Shown here: positions 36,896 to 44,415 of the stretch, one piece after another
Layout: each line of letters starts with the position of its first letter
Position numbering within the stretch: the stretch's first letter is position 1
Origin: JAWSUT01 sp033549345
Lineage (GTDB): Bacteria > Bacillota > Dethiobacteria > Dethiobacterales > Dethiobacteraceae
Assembly: GCA_033549345.1 (NCBI GenBank)
Contig: JAWSUT010000020.1
Span: forward strand, 1-61,127
Direction: 5' to 3'
DNA: 61,127 nucleotides
The notes under the pieces: model-generated
Told to the model about the DNA's origin: nothing
The model's database searches: none
Seen by the model: only the letters and a program-made list of their open reading frames with translations
Made by a program: the position numbers and the translations under genes

Positions 36896-37234
36896 TTAAA
36901 ACGCGTTTTTCAGATGTGTGATATTGCCGTCGTTGCCGTCGACAGCAACGACGTCAAAGCGGTACGCGTGTGCGGTTGTGCCGGTTTGGTGAATAAAGTG
37001 GCGGGCGAGAAGGCGTAATTTCTCCTGTTTGCGTGTATCTACCGCAGCAAAACCGTCGCCACAGTGGTCTGTGCGCCTGGTTTTAACTTCAATAAACACA
37101 AGAGTTTTTCTGTCATTGGCCACGATATCAATCTCACCGCGTTCGCAACGCCAGTTACGGGCCAGGATTACATATCCTTCTGCCTGCAGATAGTCGGCGG
37201 TCAGTGTTTCGCCGTGCGATCCCAGTGCTTTCAT
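36896..37234 (-). CDS. UPF0102 (YraN) family nuclease-like protein
   Basis: This 112-residue protein has the restriction-endonuclease-like motif 'RCERGEIDIVANDRKTLVFI' and 'EVKTRR' (D...ExK metal site), as in YraN. The function is unknown but it is often placed after rnhB, as here. ATG 37234 overlaps the rnhB stop by three bases (ATGA) and follows GGGAGGAG; a longer in-frame start is not supported. Confidence 0.88.
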   Translation of the reverse strand: MKALGSHGETLTADYLQAEGYVILARNWRCERGEIDIVANDRKTLVFIEVKTRRTDHCGDGFAAVDTRKQEKLRLLARHFIHQTGTTAHAYRFDVVAVDGNDGNITHLKNAF

Positions 37235-38016
37235 ACATGATGCTCCTCCCGCAGAAGCATAAATGATTTGCGGTGCAGCGGGCAAATACCGAGTCGTGAT
37301 ATAGCCTGACGGTGTTCATTGGTGGGATAACCTTTATGGTCGGCAAATCCGTACCCGGGAAAAACTTTGTCCATCTCGCACATCCAGCGGTCGCGGGTAA
37401 CCTTGGCGATGATTGAAGCGGCAGCAATCGAAAGCGACTTGCTGTCGCCGCTAATGATACCCTGCTGGGGAATAGGCAGGTCGTCGAGTTCAATTGCATC
37501 AATTAAAACATAGTCCGGTTTCAGAGAAAGTGAAGTCAGTGCGCGCTGCATAGCTACTTTACTTGCTACCAAAATGTTTACTGTATCAATTTCGGCCACC
37601 TCACCCACACCGACAGACCAGGCCAGCGCACGAGCTGTAATTTCACTGTAGAGCTCTTCCCGTCTGGCGGGAGACAATTTTTTTGAGTCATTAACACCGG
37701 GCAGATAAAAATCCTCAGGTAAAATAACAGCAGCCGCCATAACCGGACCGGCCAGCGGCCCGCGACCAACTTCGTCCACACCGGCAATATATGTATAACC
37801 CTGCACTCTGGCTTGATTTTCAAAGGTTGACATTGCAGCCAGGCGTTCTCTTTCCCTGCGTTCGTTTTCACGCCTGTTATGGTAGCGTTCCACTAATTTG
37901 CGCACACCGCTGCGCCTGTCTCCCGAGAGGCTGCCCAGTTCCTCCACAGTGGGAGCAGCTTCACTCAGGTAGCGGGCTATCTTCTCCACTGTCATTTTGG
38001 CAAATTCCTGCGTCAT
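37231..38016 (-). CDS. rnhB: Ribonuclease HII
   Basis: It cuts RNA in RNA-DNA hybrids and removes misincorporated ribonucleotides. The 261-residue protein has the DEG-type start 'GVDEVGRGPLAGPVMAAAV' (catalytic Asp-Glu), then 'DSKKLSP' and 'SIIAKVTRDRWM'. The N-terminal extension of about 70 residues before the core is seen in Firmicute RnhB. The start at ATG 38016 has GAGGAAC and overlaps the end of rbgA by 56 bases. Confidence 0.93.
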   Translation of the reverse strand: MTQEFAKMTVEKIARYLSEAAPTVEELGSLSGDRRSGVRKLVERYHNRRENERRERERLAAMSTFENQARVQGYTYIAGVDEVGRGPLAGPVMAAAVILPEDFYLPGVNDSKKLSPARREELYSEITARALAWSVGVGEVAEIDTVNILVASKVAMQRALTSLSLKPDYVLIDAIELDDLPIPQQGIISGDSKSLSIAAASIIAKVTRDRWMCEMDKVFPGYGFADHKGYPTNEHRQAISRLGICPLHRKSFMLLREEHHV

Positions 38017-38848
38017 GTTCCTCTTCTCCTGCTTTCTCCAGTGTAATCCGCCCCAGGCGGCCTTCCCTGAAGTCTTTGAGCAACAACCGGGCCGCCGCCT
38101 CCACATCCACGCTGCCGCCTTTAACCAGGCAGCCGCGACGCTTACCGATTTCAGTCAGTATATCGTAAGGTTTTGCCTCGGGATTTTCCAGTCTGTAGCG
38201 TTCCGTAAGCTGTTTGGGCGCTTGGGCCAGCATAAAGCTGATCAACTCTGTGCCAAGCTGTACCGGGTCGAGAATCTCATCCCTGACCGAACCGGCGGCG
38301 GCAAGGCCGAACGCCTGGCGTGCGGAGGTGATTTTGGGCCACAGCATCCCCGGTGTATCCAGCATCTCCAGGCCTTCCTGCAGACGCAGCCACTGCTTGT
38401 TTTTGGTAATACCGGGCTTGTCACCCGTCTGGGCCGCACTTCTGCCAATCAGTCTGTTAATGAGTGAAGATTTGCCCACATTGGGGATGCCCACAACAAT
38501 CAGGCGGAGCGGCCGGGCATCCTGTTTCTTACGGCGCGGAACGGTCTTTAACAACTGCAGCAGTTTTTTAATTCCCTCACCGGTGTTGGCATTGACAACG
38601 GACACTGCAAAATAACTGTCTTTGAGCTTGTCGGTCCATGCTGCCGTGGCTTCGGGATCCGCAAGGTCGGCATGTGTCAGCACAGCCACAACCGGCCGCC
38701 TGCTTAAAAGCTCCCGGATATCGGGATTTTGACTGGCAGCTGGAATACGGGCATCGAGCACCTCAATTACCGCATCCACAAGCTTAAGATTTTCGCGCAG
38801 CAGCCGTTTGGCCTTGGCCATCTGGCCGGGGTACCACTGTACTTCCAT
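37961..38848 (-). CDS. rbgA: Ribosome biogenesis GTPase YlqF/RbgA
   Basis: This 295-residue circularly permuted GTPase helps assemble the 50S subunit. The motifs run in the permuted order: G4 'LTHADLAD' (about 55), then G1 'GIPNVGKSSLINRL' (about 130) and G3 'DTPGMLWPK' (about 185). The C-terminal helical domain binds rRNA. It is translated between lepB and rnhB in the usual order; ATG 38848 is preceded by GGATG. Confidence 0.95.
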   Translation of the reverse strand: MEVQWYPGQMAKAKRLLRENLKLVDAVIEVLDARIPAASQNPDIRELLSRRPVVAVLTHADLADPEATAAWTDKLKDSYFAVSVVNANTGEGIKKLLQLLKTVPRRKKQDARPLRLIVVGIPNVGKSSLINRLIGRSAAQTGDKPGITKNKQWLRLQEGLEMLDTPGMLWPKITSARQAFGLAAAGSVRDEILDPVQLGTELISFMLAQAPKQLTERYRLENPEAKPYDILTEIGKRRGCLVKGGSVDVEAAARLLLKDFREGRLGRITLEKAGEEEHDAGICQNDSGEDSPLPE

Positions 38849-38867
38849 GATGCATCATCCTAACGTT

Positions 38868-39392
38868 TTACGGATGTGAGATCAGGCGGATACTGTCTGC
38901 CGGCCAGAAAACCAGCATGGCTTTGCCTTTGAGCCGTTCCATGGAAATAAAACCCACACTGGGATGACGGCTGTCCATACTGTTGTTGCGATTATCACCC
39001 ATAACAAAGATGGAGCCGGCAGGCACAATCACCGGACCGAAAGGTTCTCTGGCTTTTTCCAGCACATAAGGCTCGCTAAGCCGTTCACCGTTTACGTAGA
39101 CGCCGTCCAGGTCGACACGGACTTCGTCTCCGGCAACGCCAATGACACGTTTAATAAAATCACGATCCTCTGTGGCATTAAAAACCACAATTTCCCCTTG
39201 TTCGGGGGTACGGTAGTAATACTGCACCTTACTGACAATCAGTCTTTCCTTATCGTGGAGTGTGGGGAGCATAGACTGGCCCTGCACCAGAAAAACTTCC
39301 ACCAGGAAAGCCCGGATGACCAGCGCCAGTATAATTGCAACAAGAATAGATTTAATCCATTCCCACATTTCTCTTTTCTCCGTCTCGCGCAT
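38868..39392 (-). CDS. lepB: Signal peptidase I
   Basis: It removes signal peptides from exported proteins at the membrane surface. The 174-residue protein has one N-terminal membrane helix ('SILVAIILALVIRAFLVEVF', about 12-31), the catalytic Ser in 'QGQSMLPTL', the catalytic Lys in 'RDFIKRVIG' and the C-terminal box 'VMGDNRNNSMDSR'. The start ATG 39392 has GAGGAAGGAC upstream; a longer frame start is not supported. It lies between rplS and rbgA. Confidence 0.94.
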   Translation of the reverse strand: MRETEKREMWEWIKSILVAIILALVIRAFLVEVFLVQGQSMLPTLHDKERLIVSKVQYYYRTPEQGEIVVFNATEDRDFIKRVIGVAGDEVRVDLDGVYVNGERLSEPYVLEKAREPFGPVIVPAGSIFVMGDNRNNSMDSRHPSVGFISMERLKGKAMLVFWPADSIRLISHP

Positions 39393-39436
39393 ATCTGTTT
39401 GTCCTTCCTCTCTCGAGGTAAGGCTGCATCGCATGT

Positions 39437-39462
39437 AAAAAAAGGGACTGTAATGACAGTCC
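39437..39462 (-). terminator. Terminator after rplS
   Basis: GGACTGT/ACAGTCC with a four-base loop, followed on the minus strand by seven T, separates rplS from lepB. Confidence 0.85.
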
Positions 39463-39469
39463 TCTTTTT

Positions 39470-39814
39470 CTAGTAGCGCCTTTCCTTGATGCGGGCTGCC
39501 TTGCCTGTAAGTTTCCGTAAATAGTACAGTTTGGCACGGCGTACGATACCGTGTCGCATCACTTCCAGCTTTTCAATTTTCGGAGAATGCAGTGGGAATG
39601 TTCTTTCAACTCCGACGCCATAGCTGATACGGCGAACAGTAAAGGTTTCCCGCAGGCCGCCGCCCTGACGCTTAATTACGACGCCTTCAAAAACCTGGGT
39701 CCGTTCACGGGTACCTTCAACAACTTTAACGTGCACACGCACTGTATCTCCGGGGGTAATCTGAGGCAGATCTTTTTTCATCTGTTCTGATTCAATCTGA
39801 CGGATAATATCCAT
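39470..39814 (-). CDS. rplS: 50S ribosomal protein L19
   Basis: The 114-residue product starts 'MDIIRQIESEQMKKDLPQI', with the L19 core 'PGDTVRVHVKVVEGTRERTQ' and 'RHGIVRRAKLYYLRKLTGKA'. AGGAGGGG precedes ATG 39814, which is preferred over an in-frame start seven codons earlier. It follows trmD in the conserved order, and a strong terminator comes directly after. Confidence 0.97.
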   Translation of the reverse strand: MDIIRQIESEQMKKDLPQITPGDTVRVHVKVVEGTRERTQVFEGVVIKRQGGGLRETFTVRRISYGVGVERTFPLHSPKIEKLEVMRHGIVRRAKLYYLRKLTGKAARIKERRY

Positions 39815-39881
39815 GCTGGCCCCTCCTTTCATTCAAAAACATGCTTGCAACAAGAGAAATTATACCATAGCGGAATCCGTT

Positions 39882-40613
39882 TTACAACAATGGGTCATCG
39901 CCGGATTGGCTTGCCTCCTCGGTAAGAAGCCTTTGCTCCTCCTCCGTCAGCAGATCCGACCGCCGGGCGAGTGTACGCAGAAGCGACTGCCGGCGCCGCC
40001 AGAGCCGGATTTTTTCATGGTTGCCGGAAAGAAGTACTTCCGGCACCCTCAAACCCCGGTACTCTGCCGGACGTGTATATTGAGGATATTCCAAAAGGTT
40101 TTCACTAAATGATTCATCACTGACTGATTCTGCGGGCAGAACCCCCGGCAGCAGGCGAACTACGGCATCGGTAACTGCCATGGCGGGAATTTCACCGCCT
40201 GTGAGGACAAAATCTCCCAAAGAGATTTCTTCGTCTACCAGCGCTTCCCTTACCCGTTCGTCCACACCTTCATAGTGCCCGCACAGGAGCACCAGGCGTT
40301 CCCGTCCTGCCAGCTGGATGGCTTTTTTCTGCGTAAACCGCTCTCCGCCTGGGGAGAGCAAAATAACGTGCGCAGGCCGACTGTCGGTATTCTTTAGATG
40401 TTCCACCGCCAGGAAAAACGGCTCAGGCTGCATAACCATACCCGGTCCACCGCCATAGGGATAATCATCCACACTGCGGTGTTTGTTTTTGGCAAAATCC
40501 CGCAGGTCAACGACTTCAATCCGGACGTGTCCGGCATCCGCCGCCCGTCGCATGATGCTTTCATTCAGTGCGGCAAACATTCCGGGGAAAATGGTAACGA
40601 TGTCAATGCGCAC
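39882..40613 (-). CDS. trmD: tRNA (guanine37-N1)-methyltransferase
   Basis: It methylates G37 next to the anticodon with S-adenosylmethionine, preventing frameshifting. The 243-residue protein has 'DDYPYGGGPGMVMQPEPF', 'LLCGHYEGVDERV' and 'GDFVLTGGEIPAMAV', the trefoil-knot AdoMet site. The GTG at 40613 ('MRIDIVTIFPGMF') is preferred because GAGGTGA is five bases before it; GTG 40622 and longer forms overlap rimM. Confidence 0.95.
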   Translation of the reverse strand: MRIDIVTIFPGMFAALNESIMRRAADAGHVRIEVVDLRDFAKNKHRSVDDYPYGGGPGMVMQPEPFFLAVEHLKNTDSRPAHVILLSPGGERFTQKKAIQLAGRERLVLLCGHYEGVDERVREALVDEEISLGDFVLTGGEIPAMAVTDAVVRLLPGVLPAESVSDESFSENLLEYPQYTRPAEYRGLRVPEVLLSGNHEKIRLWRRRQSLLRTLARRSDLLTEEEQRLLTEEASQSGDDPLL

Positions 40614-40623
40614 AACTTTCACC

Positions 40624-41133
40624 TCACAGGAGCCCTTCGGGGGGATCCACGTCCATCTTTCCTTCCTCAAGATCAATGGCTTTAACCACAGTCTTCAGTG
40701 CCGGAATCAGGACTTCGCGGCCATTTTCTTCATCCCGGACGATATAGACGTCATTGGCACCGGTTTCCAGCACTTCCCTGACACGTCCGAGACAGACACC
40801 GCCCACTGTGTAAACAGCAAGGCCGATAATCTGATCATGATAAAATGAACCGGCAGGCAGCTCCACCCTTTCAGAGAGTGGAATGGCAAGCAGCGAACCC
40901 ACAAGTGCATTCGCCTCTTCATAGGTTTGCACACCTTCAAGGCGTACAATCCAAAAGCGGCCGTGGGTAATTGCTTCAGCCACATGATAAGCAGTTGACC
41001 GCCCTGCTTTTTCCACAAAGACACGGTCAAGGTGCTTCAGGCGGCCGGGCACATCTGAAAGCGGCTGCACTTTCAACCCGCCCTTGACACCGTGGGTGTT
41101 AATTACCTTTCCCAGAGCTGCTGTCTGTTCCAA
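40624..41133 (-). CDS. rimM: 16S rRNA processing protein RimM
   Basis: The 169-residue protein helps mature the 30S head and binds S19. It has the N-terminal RimM domain ('GKVINTHGVKGGLKVQPLSD') and a C-terminal PRC barrel ('GLAVYTVGGVCLGRVREVLE', 'EVLIPALKTVVKAIDLEEGK'). Translation starts at TTG 41133 after GGCGGGTGA. It stands between the KH protein gene and trmD, as in most Firmicutes. Confidence 0.94.
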   Translation of the reverse strand: MEQTAALGKVINTHGVKGGLKVQPLSDVPGRLKHLDRVFVEKAGRSTAYHVAEAITHGRFWIVRLEGVQTYEEANALVGSLLAIPLSERVELPAGSFYHDQIIGLAVYTVGGVCLGRVREVLETGANDVYIVRDEENGREVLIPALKTVVKAIDLEEGKMDVDPPEGLL

Positions 41134-41147
41134 AAATATTCACCCGC

Positions 41148-41384
41148 CTAGTCGACGATTTCCACCATAACCCGTTTCTTTTCGTTGACGGACGCTGCAT
41201 TCACCACGGTACGGATTGCTTTGGCAATCCTACCCTGCTTGCCGATAACTTTGCCCATGTCTTCCTGGGCCACATGCAGTTCCAGGGTAATGACGCGGTT
41301 ATCTTCGGTCTGTTCAACACGGACCTGATCAGGATGGTCCACCAGGGCTTTGGCGATGAATTCAACCAGTTCCTTCATGTTCAT
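41148..41384 (-). CDS. khpA: KH-domain RNA-binding protein KhpA (YlqC)
   Basis: The 78-residue protein is a single KH domain with the GKQGRIAKAIRT loop ('DMGKVIGKQGRIAKAI'). In other Firmicutes it pairs with KhpB in RNA regulation and cell-size control. Adjacent start codons (GTG 41387, ATG 41384, ATG 41378) make the exact start uncertain; 41384 is given because GGACGGTG lies before it. It follows rpsP and precedes rimM. Confidence 0.93.
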   Translation of the reverse strand: MNMKELVEFIAKALVDHPDQVRVEQTEDNRVITLELHVAQEDMGKVIGKQGRIAKAIRTVVNAASVNEKKRVMVEIVD

Positions 41385-41401
41385 CACCGTCCATTCCTAG
41401 A

Positions 41402-41647
41402 CTATTTGGCGATACCCGCTTTTTCAAGAAGCGCTTTAACCGTATCGGAAGGTTGAGCGCCTTTTTGCAGCCACTCCTGTGCCTTTTCGCCATTGATGTT
41501 TAGCGTAGTGGGGTCTGTGGTCGGATTGTAGATACCGATTTCATCAATGAACGCACCGTCACGGGGTGAGCGGGAATCTGCCACAACAATCCTGTAAAAC
41601 GGGCGTTTTTTGGCGCCTACTCTTTTTAAACGAATTCTTACTGCCAT
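41402..41647 (-). CDS. rpsP: 30S ribosomal protein S16
   Basis: The 81-residue protein starts 'MAVRIRLKRVGAKKRPFYRI' and contains 'VADSRSPRDGAFIDEIG', the S16 signature. It has a good ribosome site before ATG 41647 (AGGAGGTGAAATTGG). It lies between ffh and khpA in the canonical order. Confidence 0.97.
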   Translation of the reverse strand: MAVRIRLKRVGAKKRPFYRIVVADSRSPRDGAFIDEIGIYNPTTDPTTLNINGEKAQEWLQKGAQPSDTVKALLEKAGIAK

Positions 41648-41662
41648 CCAATTTCACCTCCT

Positions 41663-43003
41663 TTACATGAATGGGAACTTGCCCTTACCTTTCATTTTTC
41701 CTTTTTCCATCTTACCAAATTGCTTAAACATTTTTTGCATCATGGCAAACTGTTTCAGCAAATTGTTGACATCCTGAACCCGTGTACCGCTGCCCAGCGC
41801 AATTCGCCGGCGGCGGCTGCTGTTAATAATCGACGGGTCAATCCGTTCCTTCTTGGTCATGGATTTAATGATGGCTTCCACTTTCACCAGTTCCTTCTCG
41901 TCCACAGGCATACCTTTAAGTTTTTTACCCAGCCCGCCCATGCCCGGCATCATTTCCATCAACTGGTTAAGCGGTCCCATTTTCTTAATTTGCTGCAGCT
42001 GGTCGAGAAAATCTTCCAGCGAAAACTGCTGTGTACGTAGTTTCTTTTCCATATCCCGGGCTTTTTCTTCATCGAAGGTGGCCTGTGCTTTCTCAATCAG
42101 CGTCAGTACATCACCCATACCCAGAATCCGGGAAGCCATTCTCTCGGGATAGAACGGTTCGAACGCATCGGTTTTTTCGCCGAGACCGACAAATTTCACC
42201 GGGCTACCGGTTACCGCCCGGACTGAAAGAGCCGCACCGCCCCGGGTATCGCCGTCAAGTTTGGTAAGCACCACTCCGGTGAGGCCCAGCTTATCATTGA
42301 AACTTTGGGCCACATTCACTGCGTCCTGCCCGGTCATGGCATCAACCACCAGCAAAATTTCATGGGGTTTAACCGTATTTTTAATCCCGGCCAGCTCATT
42401 CATCAGCTCTTCGTCAATGTGGAGTCGTCCGGCTGTATCGATAATCAGATAATCATTGCGATTTTTTCGTGCCTGCTCCAGCGCCGCTTTGGCAATCTGC
42501 ACCGGATCCTGCTGGCCCATCTGGAAGACGGGAACATCGAGCTGTTCACCAAGCACCTGCAGCTGCTTAATGGCTGCGGGCCTGTAGATATCGGCGGCGA
42601 CTAAAAGCGGGGTATGCTGCTTTGCCTTGAGATGATTGGCCAGTTTGGCCGCCGAGGTGGTTTTGCCGGAACCCTGCAGGCCAGTCATCATAATGATTGT
42701 GGGCGGATTCGGCGCGTGGTTGAGCTTGGCCACCGATTCACCCATCAGTTTGGTTAGTTCTTCGTTAACTATTTTAATAACCTGCTGCCCGGGCGTGAGG
42801 CTCTCGAGCACATCACTGCCCATGCAGCGTTCTTTAACCTGCTTAACAAAGTCTTTGACAACTTTAAAATTGACATCGGCCTCGAGCAGCGCCAGGCGTA
42901 CTTCCCGCAGGGCCAAATCGATGTCTTTTTCCGTCAGTTTGCCTTTCCCGCGCAGGCGCTTGAGCGTGTCCTGCAGTTTACCTGAAAGGTTTTCAAAAAC
43001 CAT
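41663..43003 (-). CDS. ffh: Signal recognition particle protein Ffh
   Basis: It binds signal sequences on the ribosome and the SRP RNA and targets complexes to FtsY. The 446-residue protein has an N domain, a GTPase G domain with 'GLQGSGKTTSAAKLA' (P-loop, about 105), 'DTAGRLHID' and 'TKLDGDTRGG', and a C-terminal Met-rich M domain ending 'GKFPFM'. It follows ylxM by 20 bases. Confidence 0.97.
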   Translation of the reverse strand: MVFENLSGKLQDTLKRLRGKGKLTEKDIDLALREVRLALLEADVNFKVVKDFVKQVKERCMGSDVLESLTPGQQVIKIVNEELTKLMGESVAKLNHAPNPPTIIMMTGLQGSGKTTSAAKLANHLKAKQHTPLLVAADIYRPAAIKQLQVLGEQLDVPVFQMGQQDPVQIAKAALEQARKNRNDYLIIDTAGRLHIDEELMNELAGIKNTVKPHEILLVVDAMTGQDAVNVAQSFNDKLGLTGVVLTKLDGDTRGGAALSVRAVTGSPVKFVGLGEKTDAFEPFYPERMASRILGMGDVLTLIEKAQATFDEEKARDMEKKLRTQQFSLEDFLDQLQQIKKMGPLNQLMEMMPGMGGLGKKLKGMPVDEKELVKVEAIIKSMTKKERIDPSIINSSRRRRIALGSGTRVQDVNNLLKQFAMMQKMFKQFGKMEKGKMKGKGKFPFM

Positions 43004-43023
43004 TTTAATTCCTCCAAAAGCGC

Positions 43024-43359
43024 TTAGTCCAGCAGCTTCTCCACAATTGCCAGCGCTTCGCTGCGGTCCCCCGGTTCAATGTCATCTCGGGAGAGAATAT
43101 CCCGCAATCGCCGAAGCACCTTCTCCTGGGCGGCAAAGCGCTCCACCAATCCCAGCTGTTTTTCCGCTTTCTCCAATGTTCTGACAGCCCGCTTAATCAG
43201 GTCATGCACACCCTGGCGGGAAATGCCGCTGTTATCCGCAATTTCTGCCAGGCTCAAATCATGCTGGTAATACAGTTCGAGGCACTCCCGCTGCTTGCGT
43301 GTCAGAAGATTTCCGTAAAAGTCATAAAGCAGATTGATACGCGTTGTATCCTCAAGCAT
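43024..43359 (-). CDS. ylxM: YlxM-type helix-turn-helix protein
   Basis: A 111-residue protein with a sigma-70 region-4-like helix-turn-helix ('LTRKQRECLELYYQHDLSLA', 'EIADNSGISRQGVHDLIKRA'). YlxM regulates or supports the SRP genes in streptococci and Bacillus. AGGATG precedes ATG 43359. A hairpin terminator lies between it and ftsY, so its expression may be partly separate from that gene. Confidence 0.93.
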   Translation of the reverse strand: MLEDTTRINLLYDFYGNLLTRKQRECLELYYQHDLSLAEIADNSGISRQGVHDLIKRAVRTLEKAEKQLGLVERFAAQEKVLRRLRDILSRDDIEPGDRSEALAIVEKLLD

Positions 43360-43372
43360 TGTATCACATCCT

Positions 43373-43405
43373 AAAAAGGCTGTAAAGCATTTTTGCTTTA
43401 CAGCC
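43373..43405 (-). terminator. Terminator between ftsY and ylxM
   Basis: GGCTGTAAAGCA/TGCTTTACAGCC is a 12-base-pair stem with a five-base loop, followed on the minus strand by TTTTTAGG. As no promoter is obvious between it and ylxM, it probably acts as a partial terminator. Confidence 0.8.
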
Positions 43406-43439
43406 TATATTTTACCCAATTCCAACGGGCATTGTCAAC

Positions 43440-44351
43440 TTATTCTTTGGCAAAAAGCCCGTCAACATATTCACCCGGATCAAAGGGCTGCAGGTCGTCC
43501 ACACCTTCGCCCACACCAATGAATTTTACCGGAACATTGAGTTCCCTGACGATGGCGATTACGATGCCGCCTTTGGCAGTTCCGTCAAGCTTGGTCAGCA
43601 CCACACCTGTCAGAGGAGCCACTTCATTAAATACTTTAGCCTGCGCCAGGGCATTCTGGCCGGTGGTGGCATCCAGCACCAGGAGAACCTCATGTGGTGC
43701 GCCCGGCATGGCTTTCTCCACCACGCGGCGTACTTTTTTCAATTCTTCCATCAAATTGGCCTTATTATGCAGTCGGCCTGCGGTATCGCAGAGCACCAGA
43801 TCGCTGCCCCGGGCCATGGCGGCGGATACTCCGTCAAAGAGGACAGCAGAAGGGTCGGCCCCCTGTTGGTGCTTTATGATATCGCTGCCGGCGCGTCCCG
43901 CCCAGACTTCAAGCTGCTCGATGGCGGCGGCGCGAAACGTGTCACCGGCGGCCAGCAGGACCTTTTTTCCTTCCTGATGATAGCGGTGGGCAAGTTTACC
44001 GATTGTTGTGGTTTTGCCGACTCCGTTGACGCCTAAGACCAAAATAACAGTCGGCGTGGCATCCATTTGCAGGGGAGCCACTTCCCGGCCCAGGATGTCT
44101 AAAAGCAGCTCTTTGAGAATAGCCGTCACCTGCTGGGGTTCACGAGCCTTCTCCTGGCGAATTTTTACCCGGAGGTTCTCCACAATCTCCATGGTGGTCT
44201 CCACACCAACATCGGCGCCGATTAAGATCTCTTCGAGTTCTTCATAAAAATCATCGTCAAAAACATTACGGGAAAAGAGCCCTTCCATACGGCCCATAAT
44301 GCTGCTGCGCGTCTTTTTCAGGCCTTCTGTGATGCGGCCAAAAAGTCCCAT
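43440..44351 (-). CDS. ftsY: Signal recognition particle receptor FtsY
   Basis: The 303-residue protein is the SRP receptor GTPase. It has a short acidic/helical N domain, then the G domain with 'GVNGVGKTTTIGKLA' (P-loop, about 110), 'DTAGRLHNKANLMEEL' and 'TKLDGTAKGG'. It lacks a long acidic A domain. It follows smc in the usual gene order, about 64 bases after its stop. Confidence 0.97.
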   Translation of the reverse strand: MGLFGRITEGLKKTRSSIMGRMEGLFSRNVFDDDFYEELEEILIGADVGVETTMEIVENLRVKIRQEKAREPQQVTAILKELLLDILGREVAPLQMDATPTVILVLGVNGVGKTTTIGKLAHRYHQEGKKVLLAAGDTFRAAAIEQLEVWAGRAGSDIIKHQQGADPSAVLFDGVSAAMARGSDLVLCDTAGRLHNKANLMEELKKVRRVVEKAMPGAPHEVLLVLDATTGQNALAQAKVFNEVAPLTGVVLTKLDGTAKGGIVIAIVRELNVPVKFIGVGEGVDDLQPFDPGEYVDGLFAKE

Positions 44352-44415
44352 GTCCCTGTCATCCTTTCGTTACGGCTTTCTATATTCTTTCTCCCCGGCG
44401 GTTCTCTATTCGTTG